From: a virus
Direction: 5' to 3' (one strand)
Virus record (IMG/VR): IMGVR_UViG_3300042475_004438
Span: 1 to 56,428 of that record
Length of the DNA: 56,428 bases
Shown here piece after piece: positions 1 to 8,194 of this stretch. The notes under the pieces are model-generated. The model saw nothing but the letters and a program-made list of their open reading frames with translations. It had not been told where the DNA came from and ran no database searches. Every line of letters begins with the position of its first letter. Position 1 is the stretch's first letter. The position numbers and the translations under genes are program-made.

Positions 1-20
1 CAATCTTTCGTGCTTTTTTG

Positions 21-1469
21 ATGCTTGACCCCGAGACCCTGACCCGGTTGCGCCGAACCGCCGCTGACGGGAACGCCCATGACCTGCTGCTCCTGCACCT
101 GCTGGAGCGGGTGGAGTCGCTGGAGGCACGGCCGATCCCCGGTTCCTACGTTCTGGTTGCCGACCACGTATTCGGCGCTACGAAAATAGCCCCCAACACT
201 GACCCGCTGGTGACGGAGGATGGATTGGTGCGCTGCTATGCGCAGGCGATCGAAGATGCCGTTAAAGCTGGCCACGGCATTGATGGTGCGGACCCTGATG
301 CAACGGCATGGTCCGACGCCATTGCCGCCGCCCGCGCCGCCCTGGCCCAGCCGGAGGGGGAGGGGCCCTATGACCTCACCCGCACTCTGCTGCGCCCGGC
401 CTACGAGCCTGGAGACGGATCCGCAGACGGCGCCCAACTAGTCAACCTGGCATGGTGGCATCCGGTCATGGGATGCGACTCGCTGCAGATCGTGGTGGAC
501 AACGCCCGCGCCGCCCTCGCCCGCTGGGGCGGCCCCAGCGCCCCGCCAGCGCCGGAGGGGGAGCATGCAGGCGGATCAATCAATGATGAGCAGCGCGAAG
601 CGGTGCGTGCAGCCGTGACTGAGGCACTGGGGAATGCCTACGACTGCCTGCGCGTATGGGAGGCCTGGCAAGTCGGAACAATGGGCCCCGACGATTTCGC
701 GTTAGTAGCGGAAGATGATGATCGCGTGGCAAAGATTGCCGATGCTGCTATTGAAGCGATGCGCCCCGCCACCCCGCCCGCGCAGGGGCCCGCGCCCGAC
801 TCACCTGCCGAGGCCCTTGCTGCTCGCCGGCTGCTGCAGGAGGTGGCCCGGCTGGATAACTCGGCAGGAATAACCGTTGCCGAGGTGCGCCAGTTAGCGG
901 CGCACGCCGCCGCGTGGCTGCGCGAGAACCCGCCAGGTCAGCCGGTAGCGATTGAGCCCCGAGGCTGCCCGTTGCCGGGGGCCTGCTCCTGCGTTGTGCC
1001 CGGCGCCCGGCCAGCGCCGGAGATGGGGTTGTTGGTGGACAGGCTGAATCAAGTGGCAGGCGACTTTGATTTTTTGTGCAACAAAATCGTCAATGGAGAA
1101 TGCCGAACTCTGGCCTGTCTCCAGCGCGGTGGTTATGACGATGAGCTATGCCGTGCCAGAGGTATCAAGCCCCCGGATCCGTTAGTGGCGACATGCCCCG
1201 CGCTTGAAAAGGCTGGTGCTATGCGTCGCGCCGCTACCCTGCTCCAGCAGCTATCCGCGGTGCCGGTGGCGGTGAGTGAGCGGCTGCCGGGGGAAGGGGA
1301 TTGCGATATGGAGGGGAGGTGCTGGTGGTTTTCGCCTCCTGCCTGTGGGGCCCACAAGATCCGCCGCAGGGCCTGCTGGACCCTTGACTCGGAAACCATG
1401 GAAGGAGACACTCACTGGCGCCCCGCCAGCGCCATCCCGCTGCCCCAGGCCGGGGAGGTGAAGGCGTGA
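21..1469 (+). CDS. DUF551-like accessory protein
   Basis: A 482-residue protein of unknown function. The last 70 residues or so resemble DUF551-type phage proteins: a VSERLPGEGDC segment followed by a Trp-rich stretch and a closing HWRPASAIPLP. The middle is Ala/Pro-rich with a short cysteine cluster (CPLPGACSC). ATG at 21 is preferred over the in-frame TTG at 18 because several neighbours also begin M-L-D. Its stop overlaps the GTG of the next gene in a GTGA, so the two are probably translated together. DUF551 proteins are common in phage accessory regions and have no established role. The N-terminal half matches nothing I recognise. Confidence 0.75.
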   Translation: MLDPETLTRLRRTAADGNAHDLLLLHLLERVESLEARPIPGSYVLVADHVFGATKIAPNTDPLVTEDGLVRCYAQAIEDAVKAGHGIDGADPDATAWSDAIAAARAALAQPEGEGPYDLTRTLLRPAYEPGDGSADGAQLVNLAWWHPVMGCDSLQIVVDNARAALARWGGPSAPPAPEGEHAGGSINDEQREAVRAAVTEALGNAYDCLRVWEAWQVGTMGPDDFALVAEDDDRVAKIADAAIEAMRPATPPAQGPAPDSPAEALAARRLLQEVARLDNSAGITVAEVRQLAAHAAAWLRENPPGQPVAIEPRGCPLPGACSCVVPGARPAPEMGLLVDRLNQVAGDFDFLCNKIVNGECRTLACLQRGGYDDELCRARGIKPPDPLVATCPALEKAGAMRRAATLLQQLSAVPVAVSERLPGEGDCDMEGRCWWFSPPACGAHKIRRRACWTLDSETMEGDTHWRPASAIPLPQAGEVKA

Positions 1470-1783
1470 ACGAACCACTTTCCCCCGCCGCTCAGGCGGT
1501 GCTTACTGCCCAAGCCAAGCGTCGCTGCTTATTTGAATGGAGCAACGTCAACGATTCCCCATGCCACCCAAGTGACCCCGACTGGAACGGTTGCGTTCAG
1601 TGCATAGATCGCCTTGGTGTCGCAGCCGCCCTCTGCGCCGTTGCGGAGCAGGTGGTGCCGGAAGAAGGGCACACGCTACCCATCCACGTTCCGTCGGCCG
1701 AGTGGCTCCGATTTGATGAACGCAAGAAAATCCGCGCCGAGATCCTTGCCATCGCCGCCGAGCTGGAGGGGGCCAAAGTCTGA
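1466..1783 (+). CDS. hypothetical protein, 105 aa
   Basis: A small cytoplasmic protein starting at a GTG that overlaps the upstream stop codon. It carries five cysteines (RRCLFEW, SPCHP, NGCVQCID, LCAV) and ends in a predicted helix (IRAEILAIAAELEGAK). No domain is recognised. The overlap with its neighbour and the run of similar small genes point to an accessory-gene operon. The codon pattern and length support a real gene, but its function is unknown. Confidence 0.6.
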   Translation: MNEPLSPAAQAVLTAQAKRRCLFEWSNVNDSPCHPSDPDWNGCVQCIDRLGVAAALCAVAEQVVPEEGHTLPIHVPSAEWLRFDERKKIRAEILAIAAELEGAKV

Positions 1784-2186
1784 ATGCCTTCCCGACCTCC
1801 CCCGCTACGTCCGCCAGCGCGGCGATGAATGGCAGGGCGCCGACCACCAGAACGGCCCCTGGCGGCCGATCCCCGCGCCTCAGGCTGGGCTGCCGTGGAA
1901 AGTTGATGGACCGGCTGTGCAGAGCAGGGAACCGGCCTCCGTCGCTCCCGAGACTAACCCCACCCCAGCCGACCGCCTGGCCTTGGCGGTGTGCCGTGGC
2001 GCTTGCCCAACCGGTGGCCCATGCCCGGTCGAAGCGATCTGCAGCGACTGCCGCCGCGACTCCGCCGCCGTTGCCCACGAACTGGCCGCCATTCTCAGGG
2101 AGCGCCACGGCAGCAGCACCACCGCCGACTTCCTTGACGGGGTGGGATGCCACGCGCCGGGGGGCGTGCAATCGGTGCATCCATGA
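1716..2186 (+). CDS. cysteine-rich hypothetical protein (start uncertain)
   Basis: This frame is convincing from about base 1785 on (CLPDLPRYVRQRGDEWQG), but the start is not settled. ATG 1716 and TTG 1746 both lie inside the previous gene, and ATG 1784 is in another frame. The C-terminal half has a cysteine cluster (VCRGACPTGGPCPVEAICSD) that could bind a metal, followed by a helical ending. Its stop overlaps ATG 2183 as ATGA, which fits the coupled operon seen here. Function unknown. Confidence 0.5.
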   Translation: MNARKSAPRSLPSPPSWRGPKSECLPDLPRYVRQRGDEWQGADHQNGPWRPIPAPQAGLPWKVDGPAVQSREPASVAPETNPTPADRLALAVCRGACPTGGPCPVEAICSDCRRDSAAVAHELAAILRERHGSSTTADFLDGVGCHAPGGVQSVHP

Positions 2187-2656
2187 CCACCCCTCCAGCC
2201 GAATGCCCCAGCTGCCACGGCAACAGCTTCCGAACAGCTGACACCCGGCTGAATCGAGATGGCCGCCGCCGCCGCCGGTATCGGTGCCACAGCTGTGAGC
2301 ATCGGTGGACTGTCTGGGAGGGCGAGCGCAGCCAGTCGCCACCCAAGAAGAAGCAGCGCCGCCCGCTGAGCCCTGACGAAGTGCGCCTGATCCTGTTGTC
2401 CGCGTTGAGCAGCTGCAGCCTGGCCAGGCAGTTGGGCTGCTCCCATGAGGCGGTGTGCTCGGTTCGCCGCGGCGACACGCACGCCCAGCTCTGGCCGGAA
2501 ATTCCGCGGCAGCGTGCCAGGACCGGCCCCTCGTGCTTTGACTGCAGCCGCTGGCGTGGGGGAACGGATCCCTGTAAGGACGGGGTGCCGGAAGCGAAAG
2601 CCAGCAACCCCGGCTTTGCAGCCGAATGTGAGCTGTATGACCCGCGTGCGGGATGA
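2183..2656 (+). CDS. zinc-ribbon plus helix-turn-helix protein
   Basis: A 157-residue protein. Residues 8-38 form a CPSC...CHSC zinc ribbon with a basic RRRRRYR stretch, as in NrdR-type nucleic-acid-binding ribbons. Residues about 68-100 look like a small helix-turn-helix (LARQLGCSHEAVCSVRRG). The end has a further cysteine set (CFDC, PCKDG, AECELYD). ATG 2183 is chosen over the upstream ATG 2147 because it overlaps the previous stop. The HTH plus C-terminal cysteine layout recurs in the - strand gene at 20904-21275. A DNA-binding role is inferred and the target is unknown. Confidence 0.65.
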   Translation: MTTPPAECPSCHGNSFRTADTRLNRDGRRRRRYRCHSCEHRWTVWEGERSQSPPKKKQRRPLSPDEVRLILLSALSSCSLARQLGCSHEAVCSVRRGDTHAQLWPEIPRQRARTGPSCFDCSRWRGGTDPCKDGVPEAKASNPGFAAECELYDPRAG

Positions 2657-2707
2657 GCCAATCCCTGTCAGGATAGCCACAGAACAACCACCCTTTGCCT
2701 TGGTCTC

Positions 2708-2908
2708 ATGCACCAGCAATCTCCGCCGCCTCGCCTACCTCTCGCGGTGATCCTGTTCCCTCGAATCAAGCCTGAGGAGGAGCCAGCGCGATCTGGCGTG
2801 GCGAAGACGCCTGACGGCCCGGAGCTCGCTGCCACGCCACGACAGATCCTTGCCCGTGCCCGGGCCATCATCAACCGCCGCAAGCCCGCACGCTTTCGCC
2901 GCCCATGA
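2708..2908 (+). CDS. hypothetical basic protein, 66 aa
   Basis: A small protein with a Pro-rich start and a basic helical end (ILARARAIINRRKPARFRRP). It overlaps the next small frame at an ATGA (2905-2908). No domain is recognised. It is kept because of the coupled overlap and the plausible C-terminal helix, but it could be spurious. Confidence 0.45.
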   Translation: MHQQSPPPRLPLAVILFPRIKPEEEPARSGVAKTPDGPELAATPRQILARARAIINRRKPARFRRP

Positions 2909-2997
2909 CCCCACCAAACGATCAGCGCGAGGTATTCATCCCTGGTTCCAGGGGGATTCGCCACCTACAGCCCGCCGGCCCCATCCCCCATGCTTGA
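2905..2997 (+). CDS. hypothetical mini-protein, 30 aa
   Basis: A 30-residue frame that starts on the upstream stop (ATGA) and whose own end overlaps ATG 2990 of the next gene. Being locked into two overlaps is the main reason to believe it. It may be a real mini-protein or simply serve to carry ribosomes to the next gene. No motif is seen. Confidence 0.4.
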   Translation: MTPPNDQREVFIPGSRGIRHLQPAGPIPHA

Positions 2998-3520
2998 CGC
3001 CACCACCCCCGCCCTCGACTTATTCGGCAATGTTGGAGCAGAAGCCTTGCAACGCTCTGCGCAGCTGAGCCCCTGCCGCCGCTACCGCTATACCCTGTGG
3101 CGGCGCTGGGGCAGCGGCCCGTACGCAATGTTTGTGGGTCTAAATCCAAGCACAGCCGACGAGACGGTTGACGACCCGACAATTCGGCGTTGCATTGCGT
3201 TTTCACGGGCCTGGGGCTATGACGCTTTGTGCATGGCGAACCTGTTTGCGTACCGAGCGACAAAGCCTGCCGACATGCTGAAGCAGGACGATCCGATAGG
3301 CCCAGATAACGATGCGCACCTGCGGCAACTGGCAGCCGATGCCGGCGTGGTAGTGGCCGCCTGGGGAACGCATGGCACGCACGGCGGCAGGCACCGCGCA
3401 GTGCGCAAGATGCTTCCTGCGTTGCACTACCTGAGGCTGACAAAAAATGGCCACCCCGGCCACCCTCTTTACCTCCCAGCAAGCCTGCTCCCAGCAGCGT
3501 GGGCAGAGGGACAGCCATGA
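2990..3520 (+). CDS. DUF1643 domain protein
   Basis: A 176-residue DUF1643 (PF07799) protein. The family pattern is clear: YRYTLWRRW near residue 33, MFVGLNPSTADE at about 46, DDPTIRRC at about 60, then NLFAYRAT, DPIGPDND, VVAAWG, and LTKNGHPGHPLYLP near the end. DUF1643 proteins are common in bacteria and phages, and no biochemical function is established. Length is normal for the family. The start overlaps the upstream mini-gene and the end overlaps ATG 3517, so it belongs to the same coupled cluster. Confidence 0.9.
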   Translation: MLDATTPALDLFGNVGAEALQRSAQLSPCRRYRYTLWRRWGSGPYAMFVGLNPSTADETVDDPTIRRCIAFSRAWGYDALCMANLFAYRATKPADMLKQDDPIGPDNDAHLRQLAADAGVVVAAWGTHGTHGGRHRAVRKMLPALHYLRLTKNGHPGHPLYLPASLLPAAWAEGQP

Positions 3521-4068
3521 CCATGCTTGACGCCAACACCCCCGCCTTCCGCCAGCAGTACCCCAATGGCGCCACCGTCTACGACCGCACCGGGCGCAGG
3601 ATTGGCAATGTGTTCGCGTGCAACCCGGAGACTGGGGAGGTGATCGCCTTTGACAGCAGCCGGCTAACGCGGGCATGGATTCGCCTTGTGAACCTCTTGC
3701 CGCTGCAGCAGTGGTGGAAAGAGGCGAGCATCTGCACACGCCACGGATTTTGGCCCGCGCCGCTGACGATCAGGAGCCATTGGAGGCGCACGCCACCGGC
3801 TCCTGATTTTTGGGACGCCTATTCCAGGCCCGTGTCGTTGCCGTCTGAGAGGTGCATCCTCATACCGCTCAAGCCGGCAACTGAGGCCGATCTAGCTTTT
3901 ACGATTAACGAACCCTTGCCAGAAGTGGCATGGAGATCACTGGTTACAGGTGAATCCGTCACGACAGAAGGATTCATTGACCCCTATCGTCCGCCCCTCC
4001 CAGTGCTTGACGACCGCACCCCGGAGGAAATCTGCGGCTACGGCGATGACGGGCTTTGTAGTCACTGA
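3517..4068 (+). CDS. hypothetical protein, 183 aa
   Basis: A protein of unknown function, started at ATG 3517, which overlaps the DUF1643 stop as ATGA (the longer frame from 3499 lacks this). It contains a short beta-rich opening (GATVYDRTGRRIGNVF), a Trp-rich middle, and an acidic end (DDRTPEEICGYGDDG). It is the last small gene before terminase. It does not resemble a small terminase subunit, which is otherwise not identified in the window. Confidence 0.6.
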   Translation: MTMLDANTPAFRQQYPNGATVYDRTGRRIGNVFACNPETGEVIAFDSSRLTRAWIRLVNLLPLQQWWKEASICTRHGFWPAPLTIRSHWRRTPPAPDFWDAYSRPVSLPSERCILIPLKPATEADLAFTINEPLPEVAWRSLVTGESVTTEGFIDPYRPPLPVLDDRTPEEICGYGDDGLCSH

Positions 4069-4080
4069 ACCCCGCCCCTG

Positions 4081-5628
4081 ATGCCCCTCAACCTCCTCCA
4101 ACACGCCGCCTACCACGACTGGGGCGGCTTCCCCGCGATGCGGGAGGTGCAGGAGGCCAGGGCCGCAGAAGCGGCGATTCCGGCGGCAGTGGAGCCCTAC
4201 ACCAAGAGCTTCCGGGAGTACATCGCTGATGCCTTCCCGCGCTTCCCGTTTACGCCTCACACCGAACGGCTGATCGCCCTTGGCCAGCGCTTCGCCGATG
4301 GCGACCTGCCGCGGCTGATGGTGGAACTCCCCCCGAGGCACTGGAAGTCCACAATCTTCAGTCGGTTCCTGCCCGGCTACTGCCTGCGGCGGTTCCCCGA
4401 TCGCTCCGGGGGCATCTGCTGCCAGACCCAGGATCTGGCGGTGGGGTTCTCCGAAAATGCCCGCGACTACTTCGCTGCCAGTGGTGGCCCGTTGAGCCCC
4501 ACCCGCTCAGGGAAGGAGGAATGGGGCACGGCCGATGGGATCGGAACGATCTGGACTGCAGGCATCGGCAAGGGCACCGGCAAGCCAGGGCACTGGTTGT
4601 TCATTGATGACCCAATTAAGGGCAGGGAAGAGGCCGAGTCAGCGGCTTTCCGCCGGCAGGTTCACAACTGGTGGGATTCAGTGCTGAGCGCCCGTGAGGA
4701 GCCCGGCAACGGCGTGGTGGTGGTTCACACCCGCTGGCATGAGGCCGATCTGATCGGCTACCTGTTGAGCAAGAACCTGGAACTGGAGAAGGAGGACATG
4801 GAGGACGACTGCGAGCGCTGGCACGTCGTCTCCCTGCCGATCTCTGCGGTGCCCGCCAACGACATCAAGCCCCTACCGGCCACCGTCACCCGCGAGGCCG
4901 ACAGCCGCCAGCCCGGCGAGGCCCTGGACCCCGATCGTTTTGATGAGCGATGGATCAAGCGGAAGAGGGCCAACACGCCAGAGCGGGACTGGGAATCGAT
5001 TTTTCAGCAGCGGCCGAGCGCCGGGAAGGGGACCGTTTTCTTCCTGGATCGGATGCGGTTCTACGGCTGCCCGGCCTGGCCCGGCAAGCCCGACGACCCC
5101 AAGCTGCCGACGCACTTCATCCGCCGGATCCTGTCGGTTGACTGCACCTTTGACGACACCGCCGGTAGCGACATGGTGGCGATGACCCTTTGGGGGCAGA
5201 CAACCCAGGGCACCTGGTTGTTGGATCTGGTGAATGAGCGCTTGGACTTTCCCGCTACGGTGAGCATGATCCGCTCGATGTACACCCGGCACCGCTTCGG
5301 GGAGCTGGTGATCGAGAAGAAGGCCAACGGCGCCGCAGTGATCAAGACCCTCACGCAGGGCGCCCACGGCTATCAGGTGGTTGCCGCCGGGGTCGGTGAC
5401 ATGGGCGGCAAGGAATCCCGCGCCAATGCTGCCAGCGTGGAGTTCAACAACGGCAGGGTGTTCCTGCCTCGCTCTGCCCCGTGGAGCAATGTGGTCAAAG
5501 ATCAGTTATTGCAATTCCCCGCAGCAACGTTCGATGACATTGTGGACAGCACAAGTCAGCTCTTGATCTATCTCTCCAGCTCTGGTCCCATCAGTTTCTC
5601 TACAGTGAGCTATGGCTATGGCGCCTAA
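4081..5628 (+). CDS. terL: terminase large subunit
   Basis: The DNA-packaging motor and headful or site-specific nuclease of the phage, 515 residues. Walker A is ELPPRHWKST (about 82-91) and Walker B is HWLFIDD (about 171-177). The RNase H-like nuclease domain shows SVDCTFDD (Asp at about 354), VIEKKANG (Glu at about 412) and TFDDIVD (Asp at about 485-486), the three acidic positions expected. Length is typical. It docks on the portal encoded 1 kb downstream. ATG 4081 follows the previous stop by 12 bases. No separate small subunit was recognised nearby. Confidence 0.95.
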   Translation: MPLNLLQHAAYHDWGGFPAMREVQEARAAEAAIPAAVEPYTKSFREYIADAFPRFPFTPHTERLIALGQRFADGDLPRLMVELPPRHWKSTIFSRFLPGYCLRRFPDRSGGICCQTQDLAVGFSENARDYFAASGGPLSPTRSGKEEWGTADGIGTIWTAGIGKGTGKPGHWLFIDDPIKGREEAESAAFRRQVHNWWDSVLSAREEPGNGVVVVHTRWHEADLIGYLLSKNLELEKEDMEDDCERWHVVSLPISAVPANDIKPLPATVTREADSRQPGEALDPDRFDERWIKRKRANTPERDWESIFQQRPSAGKGTVFFLDRMRFYGCPAWPGKPDDPKLPTHFIRRILSVDCTFDDTAGSDMVAMTLWGQTTQGTWLLDLVNERLDFPATVSMIRSMYTRHRFGELVIEKKANGAAVIKTLTQGAHGYQVVAAGVGDMGGKESRANAASVEFNNGRVFLPRSAPWSNVVKDQLLQFPAATFDDIVDSTSQLLIYLSSSGPISFSTVSYGYGA

Positions 5629-5684
5629 GCATTCACTGATGCAATAATGGGACAACAAACAGGCCCAAATCCGGTGCGTTGAGC

Positions 5685-6656
5685 ATGGCCACCACCACCC
5701 GGCGCCTCAGAGCCGCCCGCAGCGAGAAGGTCCGGCCCGACCCGTGTCCTGATCTGGACCGGCTCAAGGGGTTCCCGCCGCCTACGGCGTGGTCCGAGCA
5801 GCTGGCGGCCGACAACCTCCTTCTGGCCACCAGCATGGCCAACCGGATGGCCCGGTCCACCCGGATGCCGTTTGACGACCTCTTCCTGGTGGCCGCCAGA
5901 GGCCTGCTGAACGGCTGCCGCCGGTACAACCCCGAACGCCTCAACCCGGCCACCGACCGCCCCTATGCCCTGAGCACGTGCGTGGTGCCCTACATCCGCG
6001 GGGCCATGGCGCAGTGGTTGCGGGACAAGGGCCACAGCTCCGGGGTGAAGTTCCCCGATAAGTGGAGGGACGTGGCGCCCACGGTGCGGCGCCTCGCCGC
6101 CGACGGGGCCACCCTCTCGGCCGTGGTGGAGGCCACCGGGCTCGCGCCTGAGGAGGTGACGGCGGTTTTGGGGGCACAGGGGGCCACGCGGCTCCTTGAT
6201 CCTGAGGCTCTTCATGCCAACCGTGAGCCCGACCCGTGGGATGAGATCGAGAGCTACGACGAGCTGAACGAGGTCCTGCGGATCGCAGACGAGGCCCATG
6301 CCGCTCTGCGGTGGGCGGATCGGCAGATGCTGGAAACGGCCTGGGATGCCCAGCCCCGGCGCCAGGTGGCGCGGATGCCCCATGGGCAGTTCCTGCGGCA
6401 CGCCGAGGGCATTATTTGGGGCGAGCGACTGAAGCCGGCGCCAGAACAGCAGGCCCTGGCCCTGGTCGTGCCTGACGGGGTTGGAGGCCCCGAGGGCAAG
6501 GCGGGGAGGCGCATCACGGATCCGGTTGAGATCCTGCAGGTGGCGGAGCAGTTGGATTTGTTTGGTGCCTGTCACGACCCCCACGCAAGCGGGAAAACTG
6601 GGCCAGAAGGACTAGGCACCGGTGCAGCAGCAGCAGATCAGCCACCCGAGCAATAA
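5685..6656 (+). CDS. phage-encoded sigma-70-family factor (SigF-like)
   Basis: A 323-residue protein with a sigma region 2. Residues about 42-115 include NLLLATSMANRMAR, MPFDDLFLVAARGLL, a YNP helix end and YALSTCVVPYIRGAMAQWLR, then DKG and KFPDKWRD, close to the cyanobacterial group-3 SigF layout. A region-3-like helix pair follows (VVEATGLAPEEVTAVL). A weak region-4-like segment (DRQMLETAW, RRQVARMPHGQFLRHAEGI) lies near 225-265. It would direct host RNA polymerase to phage promoters. It sits between terminase and portal, overlaps the portal start by 35 bases, and contains the first late element in its 3' end. A terminase small subunit is the main alternative, but region 2 argues against it. 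Confidence 0.75.
   Translation: MATTTRRLRAARSEKVRPDPCPDLDRLKGFPPPTAWSEQLAADNLLLATSMANRMARSTRMPFDDLFLVAARGLLNGCRRYNPERLNPATDRPYALSTCVVPYIRGAMAQWLRDKGHSSGVKFPDKWRDVAPTVRRLAADGATLSAVVEATGLAPEEVTAVLGAQGATRLLDPEALHANREPDPWDEIESYDELNEVLRIADEAHAALRWADRQMLETAWDAQPRRQVARMPHGQFLRHAEGIIWGERLKPAPEQQALALVVPDGVGGPEGKAGRRITDPVEILQVAEQLDLFGACHDPHASGKTGPEGLGTGAAAADQPPEQ
6590..6606 (+). promoter_or_regulatory. late element copy 1 (before portal)
   Basis: CGGGAAAACTGGGCCAG. It lies inside the 3' end of the sigma gene; the 10-base core plus G ends 21 bases before portal GTG 6622. Proposed late promoter element. Confidence 0.7.
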
Positions 6657-8163
6657 GGGCGATCTGCCGTCGTTCCAGCACCCGAAGCTGCGGGAGGTGA
6701 TGCGCGACCTCGATCTGGTCGCTGACTGCTGGGATCTGCTGCGAGGTGATGCAAAGAAGCGCCACCTGCCAAAGGAGGCCGGTGAACCCCGGCAGGCCTA
6801 TGAGGCGCGGGTGGGGCGCAGCAGCTATCCGAGCTTTTTCAAGGATGGCGTGAGCGCCTTCGCGGGGGTGCTGAGCCGTTACCAGCTGCGAGGGGTGCAG
6901 CAGGGCCTCCTCGATGCAGCCCAGGATATTGACGGCGAGGGCAACAGCCTGAAGGCTTGGGGCCTCGGCACCGATGCCCTGGTGCTCCGGGATGGCGGCT
7001 GCCTGCTGATGGCCGACGCGCCGCAGGGGACACCCGAGAACAGGGCGCAGGAGCGGGCCCAAGGCCGCCGGCCCACGTTCTCAGCCGCCGAGCGCCGGAA
7101 CGTTTTGAATTGGCGGACCGTCAAGCGGGGCGGACGGCGGGTGCCGATCGCCGTCACGATCCTGGAGTGGCACGAGGCTGAAGACCAGGAGTTTGGCGTC
7201 AAGTTGGAGCCCCGATACCGGGTGATGAAGGGCGGCAGCTGGCGCCTCCTGGAGATCACCGGCAACGGCGGCAAGGGGGCTTCGGCCAACCTCATCATCA
7301 AGGTGGCCACCGACGATTACGGGCGCCCGCAGGAGGGCACCTTCACCGGGCCCAGGGGCGAGGCACTGGAGAGCCCGCCGGTGGCCTGGTACGGCGTCAG
7401 CCGCGACGGCTTTGGGGAGGGCGGCCTGCCGCTGCTGAGCCTGGCGAACCTCACCCTTGACTGGTTCCGCGAATACTCCGACCTGAAGGAATTGCTGCAC
7501 CGATGTGCTCTGCCGGTGGCCGTGGTGAAAGGGCGCCGGATGGCTGGGTCAAAGGGCGAGCCCCTGCCGCTGATGCTGGGGCCGAACAGCGTTGTTGAGT
7601 TCCCGAACGCCGGATCCGGGGAAGGCCTGGAGTTTGCCGAACCCTCCGGCAACAGCCTGGACAAACACCTGGCCCACCTGGAGGGGATCGAGAAGTTGAT
7701 TGATCGCAGCACCCTGAGCTTCCTGTTCAGCGGCAGCGGTGAGCGCACCGCCACCCAGGCCGAGCTGGAAGGGGCCCAGCTGCAGGCCACCATCACCGCA
7801 ATGGCCGAGAGCAAGAGCAGCGCATGGGAGAGCCTCTTCCAGCTTTGGGGGGCCTTCACCGGCGAGCTGCCCCAGCCCGGTGCGGGCCTTGACCTGTTGC
7901 CAGGGGTCACCGACAAGCCGGTGGACGATGCGTTGCTCACCCTCGCCGGCACGCTCTATGACAAGGGCCTGCTCATGCGCGAGACGGTCACGCACCTGGC
8001 GCAGAAGCGGGGCATGCTCCGCCCTGGTGCCGATGGCCAGAAGGAGGCCGCCGATCTGGCTGCCGAGGATGAACGGCAGCAGGCGTTGATGAACCCGCCG
8101 GCACCGGGGGCGAATGACCTCGCAGGCGACGACGTGGACGCGCAGGGGCTGCCGCTGAACTGA
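6622..8163 (+). CDS. portal protein (DUF4055 family)
   Basis: A 513-residue protein of the DUF4055 family, which occupies the portal position in many phages. The N-terminus carries HPKLREVMRDLDLVADCWD, then EPRQAYEARV and SSYPSFFKDGVSAFAGVLSRY. The C-terminal third has the helical ATQAELEGAQLQ and ESKSSAWESLFQ segments typical of portals. It would form the dodecameric DNA channel at the head vertex. GTG 6622 is preceded by AAGGA at a suitable distance and by the late element. The next gene, a large basic protein, follows after 31 bases. Confidence 0.85.
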   Translation: MQQQQISHPSNKGDLPSFQHPKLREVMRDLDLVADCWDLLRGDAKKRHLPKEAGEPRQAYEARVGRSSYPSFFKDGVSAFAGVLSRYQLRGVQQGLLDAAQDIDGEGNSLKAWGLGTDALVLRDGGCLLMADAPQGTPENRAQERAQGRRPTFSAAERRNVLNWRTVKRGGRRVPIAVTILEWHEAEDQEFGVKLEPRYRVMKGGSWRLLEITGNGGKGASANLIIKVATDDYGRPQEGTFTGPRGEALESPPVAWYGVSRDGFGEGGLPLLSLANLTLDWFREYSDLKELLHRCALPVAVVKGRRMAGSKGEPLPLMLGPNSVVEFPNAGSGEGLEFAEPSGNSLDKHLAHLEGIEKLIDRSTLSFLFSGSGERTATQAELEGAQLQATITAMAESKSSAWESLFQLWGAFTGELPQPGAGLDLLPGVTDKPVDDALLTLAGTLYDKGLLMRETVTHLAQKRGMLRPGADGQKEAADLAAEDERQQALMNPPAPGANDLAGDDVDAQGLPLN

Positions 8164-8180
8164 CGGGAAAACTGCTGCAG
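8164..8180 (+). promoter_or_regulatory. late element copy 2
   Basis: CGGGAAAACTGCTGCAG immediately after the portal stop; the core plus G ends 20 bases before ATG 8195. No clear Shine-Dalgarno sequence lies between. Confidence 0.75.
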
Positions 8181-8194
8181 AGACCGCAGTAGCC

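Noticed and set aside
1548-2687. A 379-codon - strand open frame
   Set aside because: It mirrors well-supported + strand genes in GC-rich DNA and shows no domain-like sequence.
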